Shown: positions 15,449 through 20,256 of the stretch, piece after piece
Position numbering within the stretch: the stretch's first letter is position 1
Layout of the letters: each line of letters starts with the position of its first letter
Assembly: GCA_022573605.1 (NCBI GenBank)
Contig: JACZTQ010000022.1
Location: forward strand, 1 to 20,256
DNA length: 20,256 nucleotides
DNA from: Pseudomonadota bacterium
GTDB lineage: Bacteria; Pseudomonadota; Alphaproteobacteria; Rhodobacterales; Rhodobacteraceae
Reading direction: 5' to 3'
Notes under the pieces: generated by a model
What the model saw: the letters and a program-made list of their open reading frames with translations, nothing else
What the model was told of the DNA's origin: nothing
The model's database searches: none
Translations under genes and position numbers: made by a program

Positions 15449-15982
15449 TCACGGGCGCTGTCTCGCGGGCGGTTCCGGCGCCGGCTGGGCCTTGTAGATC
15501 AGCTCGAGCGTGACGGTCTCCTCGTCCCTCCCGAACACCACCTTGTCGGGATGTATCTCCAGCAACCGCCAGCCGAGGAAAAGCTCTCCCTCCGAGACCT
15601 GAACCTGCGACGACTCGCCGACAGCGGTGAGCAGGGCGACGCTGCCCGAGGTGGCGAACAGGACGCCCTGCAAGGTCGCGCTCAAGGCCCGGTCCTCGAC
15701 CACGCCGGCACTCGGCTCGTCCGCCGGCGGCCGCCGATCCTGACTGAACAACGGCCGGTCGAGGGCTGCCGCGAAGCGCTCGATCGGCGGCGGATCGAAT
15801 TTCGGCATTTCGGGAATCTCGATCGTCTGGCCCGATGCCGCCCCACCCGACCCCCCGTCCGGCCCCGCCACCACGAGGGGCTCGGGCGGGCGTTGCAGAT
15901 CGTCCCGGATGCGCAGCGCCAGCAGTGCCGATGCCGTCGCCAGCAGCGCCAGCAGGAACAGGCCGCGCAGGTTGTGCATCAT
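15449..15982 (-). CDS. GspC/GspN-type (XpsN-like) HR-domain protein of type II secretion
   Basis: A 177-residue bitopic inner-membrane protein. It has a short cytoplasmic start, one membrane helix (about 7-25, GLFLLALLATASALLAL), a Pro-rich linker, then the motif FAAALDRPLFSQDRRPP that introduces the periplasmic homology region. The region runs through LSATLQGVLFATSGSVALLT to LFLGWRLLEIHPDKVVF. In GspC this region docks on the N0 domain of the secretin, linking inner and outer membrane parts. Canonical GspC is nearer 270-300 residues and ends with a PDZ or coiled coil; here the protein stops after the homology region with a short Pro-rich tail. Its position between gspM and gspD matches xpsN in Xanthomonas. 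The ATG overlaps the gspM stop (ATGA). Confidence 0.8.
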   Translation of the reverse strand: MMHNLRGLFLLALLATASALLALRIRDDLQRPPEPLVVAGPDGGSGGAASGQTIEIPEMPKFDPPPIERFAAALDRPLFSQDRRPPADEPSAGVVEDRALSATLQGVLFATSGSVALLTAVGESSQVQVSEGELFLGWRLLEIHPDKVVFGRDEETVTLELIYKAQPAPEPPARQRP

Positions 15983-16560
15983 TGCTCCGCCTCCGGCGGC
16001 AGGTAGCCGTGGACGTCGAAACGGATCGAGAGCCTGCCGACCGCCTGCTCCTGGGTGCGCCGGCGCCTTCGCGTGGTCGACTTGATCTGGAGATTGTCGA
16101 CGAACAGGTAGGGCTCGCCGCTCTCCAACTCGTGGAGGACGTGGATCATCGGGCCGAGCGTGCCTGTCATCACCACCCGCAGGCCGATCCGGGTCAGGTT
16201 TTCCTCCTCCAGGCTCGGCAGGCTTTGCACGCTGCGCAACTCGCCGCCGTAGAGGCCGACCGCACGCTTGAGATTCTCCTGCACGGCGGCCGCGGCCAGG
16301 GGTTCGGTATCCGCCCGGATGTAGAGCCCGCTGTCGTTGATCCGGGCCAGGAGCAGGTCGATCTGGGCATCGTAGGAGCCAGGATGCGCGGCGCTGCGCG
16401 ACAGCCGCGCAATCATCTCGCGATTGAACTCCAGCGCCTCGCCGGTCAAGCGCGCCTTCTCCGCGAACGGCAGCACGCCGAACACCGCGACCAGCGCCAC
16501 CAGGCCGAGCAGCAGCGCCAGCGCCACCATCCGCGCGACGATCGGCGGCATCTGCGTCAT
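15979..16560 (-). CDS. gspM: Type II secretion inner-membrane protein GspM (subtype b-like)
   Basis: A 193-residue bitopic protein of the inner-membrane platform. After a short cytoplasmic segment there is one helix (about 10-32, MVALALLLGLVALVAVFGVL), then a periplasmic part with a predicted coiled-coil region and a ferredoxin-like fold (EEENLTRIGLRVVMTGTLGP, MIHVLHELESGEPYLFVDNL, RLSIRFDVHGYL). It resembles the T2SSM subtype b group rather than E. coli-type GspM. GspM partners GspL. I chose the ATG at 16560 because it overlaps the gspL stop as ATGA and places the helix at the usual position; the frame is open 67 codons further upstream but that part shadows gspL. Confidence 0.85.
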   Translation of the reverse strand: MTQMPPIVARMVALALLLGLVALVAVFGVLPFAEKARLTGEALEFNREMIARLSRSAAHPGSYDAQIDLLLARINDSGLYIRADTEPLAAAAVQENLKRAVGLYGGELRSVQSLPSLEEENLTRIGLRVVMTGTLGPMIHVLHELESGEPYLFVDNLQIKSTTRRRRRTQEQAVGRLSIRFDVHGYLPPEAEQ

Positions 16561-17663
16561 TGCGCGTCCTCTTCGCGGGCCACCGTGGCGATCAGGTTGA
16601 AACGCTCCTTGCCGATCCGCGGATCCATTGTCACCGGTGCGGCGAAACGGGCCTCGGAGAACAGGCCGGACTGCTCCAGCAGCCGCAACACGCTGGACGG
16701 GTCGTCGGAATACCCTGCCAGCCGGACGGTGCCGTTGCGGAACGAATAGCTGATCAGCCAATGCTGGTCGGGCAATCGCCGGGTCACTTCATCGAGAATT
16801 TCGACCATCTGCGGCCGGCTGCGCTTCTGCTCGACGAGGTAGCCGGAAATCGCCAGCAGGTGCGCCACCTTCTCCTCGAGCCGTCCGGTCTCGCCGGTCG
16901 TCGCCCGCAGTTCCGCGACCCGCGCCTCGAGGCGCTCCAGCGTCGCCTGCTGGCGCTCGAACCAGAGCCCGAGCGTCACCCCTGCCAGCCCCAGCGTGAC
17001 CACGGCCGCCACCGCGACCAGGCGCGGGACCAGGCGGCTGGGGTGCGGCCGCTCCGCCTCCGGCAACAGGTTGAAGGTCTCCGCCCCGGGCGCCGCCAGC
17101 TCCGGCCCGGTGACGCATTCGGGCGACAGCCCCATGGTCCCGGCCAGCGCCAGCGCCGCTTCGACGTCGCGCTTGCGGGCAACCAGCACCTCGACATTGA
17201 GGCGCTGCAACTCGGCGTCCGATCCGGCGACCCGGAAATCGAACAGGACCTCGTCCGAGGAGAACGGCGTGTGGCGATCCATCTCGAAGGCCAGCACCTC
17301 GCGCAGGTTCTCGGCGGCGGCGATCGGCAGCTCGACGTTCGGTCGCAGCACCTGGCTGGCAGGCAGGCGCAGGGTGACGTGTCCGCTCGCCGCGCGGTTG
17401 CGCCGCAGCAACCGGTTTGCCGCCTTCGCGGCGGCCTTGCCGGGTTTTGCGCCGGGCTTGGCATCGAGAGCCACGCGCCCGAGTTCGCGTGCATCGCCGT
17501 TGCGCCGCAGAACGAAGCGGGCTTCGCCCGCATCGAGCGCGACCTCGAGCCGCTCCGCGGCGCCAAACAGGCCACCGGAGATCGCACCGGGCAGGCAGGC
17601 GCGCAACTCGCCCAGCCACCAGGCAAGGAAACGGCTCAGAGGTCTCCCGTTCTCGGAAAGCAT
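16557..17663 (-). CDS. gspL: Type II secretion inner-membrane protein GspL (PilN-domain type)
   Basis: A 368-residue platform protein. The cytoplasmic half (1-210) resembles the actin-like fold of GspL/PilM, including LREVLAFEMDRHTPFSSDEV (120-139), a recognisable family motif, and would bind the ATPase GspE. One helix (about 212-234) crosses the membrane, followed by a coiled coil (about 236-275) and a PilN-like periplasmic domain with VEILDEVTRRLPDQHWLISY. The start at 17663 has AAGGGG about 11 bases upstream. The 89 bases between this gene and gspJ are too short for gspK, which normally lies here. The stop overlaps the gspM start by four bases. Confidence 0.88.
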   Translation of the reverse strand: MLSENGRPLSRFLAWWLGELRACLPGAISGGLFGAAERLEVALDAGEARFVLRRNGDARELGRVALDAKPGAKPGKAAAKAANRLLRRNRAASGHVTLRLPASQVLRPNVELPIAAAENLREVLAFEMDRHTPFSSDEVLFDFRVAGSDAELQRLNVEVLVARKRDVEAALALAGTMGLSPECVTGPELAAPGAETFNLLPEAERPHPSRLVPRLVAVAAVVTLGLAGVTLGLWFERQQATLERLEARVAELRATTGETGRLEEKVAHLLAISGYLVEQKRSRPQMVEILDEVTRRLPDQHWLISYSFRNGTVRLAGYSDDPSSVLRLLEQSGLFSEARFAAPVTMDPRIGKERFNLIATVAREEDAQ

Positions 17664-17752
17664 TCCGCCAGCGTCCCCTTTTCAGCCACCCCGTATTCGG
17701 GCAGGCGATGATATGCTGATTTCCGTTCGCGATGAAAGCCTTGCCGCTGCCG

Positions 17753-18400
17753 TCAGAATTTCGGCGCAACGACGAAGTCGGGCCACACAAGGCGCGCATC
17801 GGTGAACGCCAGGTCGATCCTGACCAGGCGCGGCGGGGCGGCCGGGTCCTCCCACTGGTCGAGCCATTCCGGCTCGGCCTCCGCGTCCGCCGCGCCATAA
17901 TAGGACAGCCTGAGCCCGGCGACGCCGTCGAGTAGGACCCGCTCCCCGGCGAGATCGCCCAAATCCTCCAGCGCCTCCGGATCGGCCTCCGCCGGCTGCC
18001 AGCGCAGCATCAGCCGGCCGTTGCCGGTCTCCTCGCGCCACAGCGTGAACCGGTAGAGCCCGCCGAGCGACAGGGCGGAAAGCCAGGGCGCGGTGAACTC
18101 CAGCCGCTCGGGCCCGCCCTCGAGGCGACCATCCTCGCCGGGCTGCCCGCGCCTGGCGGAACCCGGCAGGGTCACTTGGCCGAGCCGGTCGCGCAGGAAC
18201 CTTTGGGTCGATACGATCTGGTCACGCCCGGCCGAGCTGTCGACCACCGCCTCCCAGCTCCGGGCGCCGAACCGCAGGCCGCCGAACAGCGCGATCGACA
18301 GGAAGGCGAGCAGGGTCATCGCCACCAAGAGCTCCACCAGGGTGAAGCCGGCTTGCCGGCGCCGGCCCGCGATGCCGCGATATGTCCGTCGCGCACCCAT
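17753..18400 (-). CDS. gspJ: Type II secretion minor pseudopilin GspJ
   Basis: A 215-residue minor pseudopilin. The prepilin peptidase site is RRQAG18 / FTLVELL, with the conserved Glu23 at position +5, followed by one hydrophobic helix (about 19-44). The C-terminal globular part has the family's GLYRFTLWREE and GVAGLRLSYYG segments. GspJ forms the pseudopilus tip with GspI and GspK. It starts 3 bases after the gspI stop, so the two are coupled. Its length is typical for GspJ (about 190-220) and it carries no fused GspK-like domain. Confidence 0.9.
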   Translation of the reverse strand: MGARRTYRGIAGRRRQAGFTLVELLVAMTLLAFLSIALFGGLRFGARSWEAVVDSSAGRDQIVSTQRFLRDRLGQVTLPGSARRGQPGEDGRLEGGPERLEFTAPWLSALSLGGLYRFTLWREETGNGRLMLRWQPAEADPEALEDLGDLAGERVLLDGVAGLRLSYYGAADAEAEPEWLDQWEDPAAPPRLVRIDLAFTDARLVWPDFVVAPKF

Positions 18401-18403
18401 CGC

Positions 18404-18784
18404 TCACGGCCCCAGCTTCAGGGTCTGCAAGCGCAACGTCCGGCCGTCGTCGCCGTCGATCGACAACTCGGCGAGATAGGCGCTGAGCGGACCCGGATCG
18501 ATCTCGTCGCCGGCGGCGGGCTCGAGCAGGCTGACCGTCAGCGTCCAGGGCTCTCCGGTCGCCAGCCGGCCCTCGATGGTTCCCTCCTCCAGGGCTAGGT
18601 CGGCCCCGAGCCGCTCAAGGATCGAGCGCGCCTCGAGCACCCGCGCCGTCACCAGCCCGGCGGTGCGCTCGTGCGACAGCCCGGTCGAGAGGGTGCGGAA
18701 CACGACGCCGAGCACCAGGGCGAGGATCGCAAAGGCGATCAGCACCTCGATCAGGGTGAAGCCGCTATTGCGCTTGCGTTTCAT
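18404..18784 (-). CDS. gspI: Type II secretion minor pseudopilin GspI
   Basis: A 126-residue minor pseudopilin that would seed the pseudopilus tip. The peptidase site is RKRNSG8 / FTLIEVL with Glu13 at +5, and the hydrophobic helix covers about 9-30. The sequence VLEARSILERLGADL (about 48-62) corresponds to the family's helix after the membrane segment. The ATG at 18784 lies inside the end of gspH, a 20-base overlap, indicating translational coupling. Length fits the family (about 120-130). Confidence 0.9.
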   Translation of the reverse strand: MKRKRNSGFTLIEVLIAFAILALVLGVVFRTLSTGLSHERTAGLVTARVLEARSILERLGADLALEEGTIEGRLATGEPWTLTVSLLEPAAGDEIDPGPLSAYLAELSIDGDDGRTLRLQTLKLGP

Positions 18785-19250
18785 CGATGCTCACCCGGCC
18801 GTCGAACCAGTCGACCGCCACCTCGTAGGCGCGCGCCTCGCGGCTCAGCCGCACGGCGCCCCCGGTCGATGTTCCGTCAGGGAAAAAGCGGATGCGCCCT
18901 CGAGTCTCGTCGATCTGCTCGCGCCGCGCCGTCAGCAGCGTCAGGCGGATCGCCGGCGGCACGGTGCGGGCGCGCGCCGCGCCGCTGCGCCGATACACAC
19001 CGGTTTCGACGTCGATCAGCAGCCAGGTCTCGCGGTTGGTGCTGATCGCGGCGCTGCGGGCGAGGCGCAATTCGCCGCGCAGCCCCTCGGCCGCGGTCTT
19101 GATCTCGACTCCGGGCACCGCGCGCTGGATCATCGGGGTCGCCAGAGTGACAATGAGCGCGATCACGGTGAGCACGACCAGCAACTCGATCAGCGTGAAG
19201 CCCCGCGCCGCCGGCCTGGCCCGCCGGACCGTGTCACCAGCTCGTGACAT
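18765..19250 (-). CDS. gspH: Type II secretion minor pseudopilin GspH
   Basis: A 161-residue minor pseudopilin. The peptidase site is RPAARG17 / FTLIELL with Glu22 at +5, followed by a hydrophobic helix. The segment GLRGELRLARSAAISTNRET is the characteristic GspH/FimT feature, and the C-terminus is beta-rich (GRIRFFPDGTSTGGAVRL). I chose the ATG at 19250, which overlaps the end of gspG; the ATG two codons earlier (19256) is equally possible. GspH links the tip complex to the GspG shaft. Confidence 0.88.
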   Translation of the reverse strand: MSRAGDTVRRARPAARGFTLIELLVVLTVIALIVTLATPMIQRAVPGVEIKTAAEGLRGELRLARSAAISTNRETWLLIDVETGVYRRSGAARARTVPPAIRLTLLTARREQIDETRGRIRFFPDGTSTGGAVRLSREARAYEVAVDWFDGRVSIDETQAQ

Positions 19251-19683
19251 CGGCATCTTCGCCGTCACCGCCTTCGCGCCCGTCGGCGCCCAGCGTGAAC
19301 AGGTCATAGTCGCCGTGATCGCCGGGGAAGCGATACTCGTAGGGCTCGCCCCAGGGATCGATCAGCGAATTCTCCTTCTTCAGATAGGGCCCGTTCCAGC
19401 GCCCGGCCTCGAACGGCGCCTCGACCAGTGCCCGCAGTCCGTCGTCGGTGCCGGGATAGCGGCCCATGTCGAGCCGGTAGAGGTCGAGGATGCCGCCGAG
19501 CCGCTCGACCTGGATCGCCGCCGCGTCGCTGCGCGCCCCGCCGAGATACTTCATCACCCGGGGCACCGCGAAGGCGGCGATCAGCGACAGGATCAGCAAC
19601 ACGACGAGGAGCTCGATCAGCGTCAGACCACGCTCCCGGCGCCTCGGGTCCGTCTTCGGGGTGTCGGCCAAGGCTTGCTGCAT
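19234..19683 (-). CDS. gspG: Type II secretion major pseudopilin GspG
   Basis: A 149-residue major pseudopilin that forms the shaft of the pseudopilus. The peptidase site is RRRERG19 / LTLIELL; Leu rather than the usual Phe follows the cleaved Gly, while Glu24 at +5 is kept. DMGRYPGTDDGLRALVEAP and GPYLKKENSLIDPWGEPY are clear GspG signatures. The C-terminal loop LGADGREGGDGEDADVTSW is the calcium-binding region that stabilises the subunit. The ATG at 19683 is preceded by GAAGGA and gives a normal leader of 19 residues; the open frame extends upstream to 19755 but overlaps gspF. Confidence 0.95.
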   Translation of the reverse strand: MQQALADTPKTDPRRRERGLTLIELLVVLLILSLIAAFAVPRVMKYLGGARSDAAAIQVERLGGILDLYRLDMGRYPGTDDGLRALVEAPFEAGRWNGPYLKKENSLIDPWGEPYEYRFPGDHGDYDLFTLGADGREGGDGEDADVTSW

Positions 19684-19717
19684 CTTCGTCCTTCTTTCCG
19701 GAAATCTGGATTTTATC

Positions 19718-20256
19718 TTATAGTGCAATGTCATAGGTCCCCAGTATGGCGGCAAGTATAGAGCCGATGATAAAGGCGATCAAGAAGCCAAGCAGGATCG
19801 TCACCAGCGGCGCCAGCAATGCCAGCAGGCGCTCGATGCTGCGCTCGACCTCCTTGTCGTAGACGTCGGCGACCTGCAACAGCATATCCGCCAGCTTGCC
19901 GCTTTCCTCGCCGACCTCGATCAGTTGCAAGGCCAGCGGCGGGAAGCAGCCGGTGCGCCGCATCGGGGTCGACAGCCCTTCTCCCTTGGCCAGTGGCCCG
20001 ATGGTCTGGCGCGCCGCTTCCGAGACCGCCCGGTTGCCGAGCGTGCCGGCGGCGATGCCGACGGCGTCGATCAGCGTCACCCCGTTGGCACGCAAGGTGC
20101 CGAGGCTGCGGCAGAACCGCGCCGTCTCGATCCGGCGCACCAGCTCGCCCAGCAGCGGCGCGCCCAGCAGCCAGCGGTCGAGGCGCAGGCGTCCGGCCGC
20201 CGACAGGCTGAAGCGCCGGAGCGCCAGCAGGGCCGCCAGCAGGGCGATCAGCAACA
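19718..20256 (-). CDS. gspF: Type II secretion inner-membrane platform protein GspF, C-terminal part
   Basis: The last 178 or so codons of GspF, cut by the right edge (the family is about 400 residues). The visible part has a hydrophobic segment, then the second GspF cytoplasmic domain with ARFCRSLGTLRANGVTLIDA and LQLIEVGEESGKLADMLLQV, both family hallmarks. A final pair of membrane helices follows (LLALLAPLVTILLGFLIAFI and after). GspF sits in the centre of the platform and is thought to drive pseudopilin insertion. It is the most upstream visible gene of the locus; gspE is expected beyond the edge. The gap to gspG is 34 bases. Confidence 0.92.
   Translation of the reverse strand, partial: LLIALLAALLALRRFSLSAAGRLRLDRWLLGAPLLGELVRRIETARFCRSLGTLRANGVTLIDAVGIAAGTLGNRAVSEAARQTIGPLAKGEGLSTPMRRTGCFPPLALQLIEVGEESGKLADMLLQVADVYDKEVERSIERLLALLAPLVTILLGFLIAFIIGSILAAILGTYDIAL

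Noticed and set aside
13089..15497. 802-codon open frame on the plus strand opposite gspD
   Set aside because: It is low-complexity, rich in Arg, Gly, Asp and His, and mirrors the gspD codons; the secretin on the other strand is unmistakable.
16789..17898. Possible gspK hidden in a 369-codon minus-strand frame across the gspJ-gspL junction
   Set aside because: It has no prepilin leader or hydrophobic helix and is Arg/Gly/Ala-rich; it is a frame-shifted shadow of gspL and gspJ.
18765..19256. Overlaps among gspG, gspH and gspI as possible frameshifts
   Set aside because: Each gene has its own start, prepilin leader and full-length product; small overlaps are normal in this operon type.

Overview
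The window is a stretch of a GC-rich bacterial chromosome with tightly packed genes. The envelope genes (paired inner and outer membranes, type II secretion, a lipoprotein) show a Gram-negative cell. High GC, the liv-type gene set and intergenic palindromes starting TAGAGC point to an alphaproteobacterium, possibly near Rhodospirillales. That assignment is inference from style; no rRNA or marker gene is present.

Layout. (1) 1-770, minus strand: aldo/keto reductase, cut by the left edge. (2) 1035-4664, plus strand: a ydbH-ynbE-ydbL set, the AsmA-like intermembrane bridge with its outer-membrane lipoprotein partner and small periplasmic companion. A repeat element lies between ydbH and ynbE. 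(3) 4873-7787, plus strand: NfeD-type membrane serine protease, its slipin (SPFH) partner, and a CxxC AhpD/CMD-fold peroxidase-like protein. (4) 8017-12848, plus strand: a complete branched-chain-amino-acid-type (HAAT) ABC importer in the order binding protein, LivH, LivM, LivG, LivF. The binding protein carries a Tat signal, and a strong hairpin separates it from the permease genes. (5) 20256 down to 13047, minus strand: type II secretion genes in the order F (partial), G, H, I, J, L, M, N, D, cut by the right edge. This is the Xanthomonas Xps order, but gspK is missing from its usual place between J and L. The importer and the secretion locus converge at about 12.85-13.05 kb.

The most notable non-coding signal is a family of intergenic palindromes. 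Three copies of an 83-bp element (3898-3980 inverted, 4701-4783, 12886-12968) each consist of two hairpins arranged as mirror images. Several stem positions differ between copies in a compensatory way, so the folded structure appears conserved. Two copies sit inside larger 151-bp palindromes whose TAGAG end provides the TAG stop codon of the preceding gene (ydbH and ydbL).

How the parts may work together: regions 2, 3 and 5 all concern the cell envelope (lipid supply to the outer membrane, membrane protein quality control, protein export across the outer membrane). Region 4 is nutrient uptake. I see no phage, IS, CRISPR or defence genes, and no wholly unknown multigene system. The points most worth pursuing are the structured repeat family, the absent gspK with a PDZ-less GspC/N, and the separated ynbE-ydbL pair with its own possible promoter.
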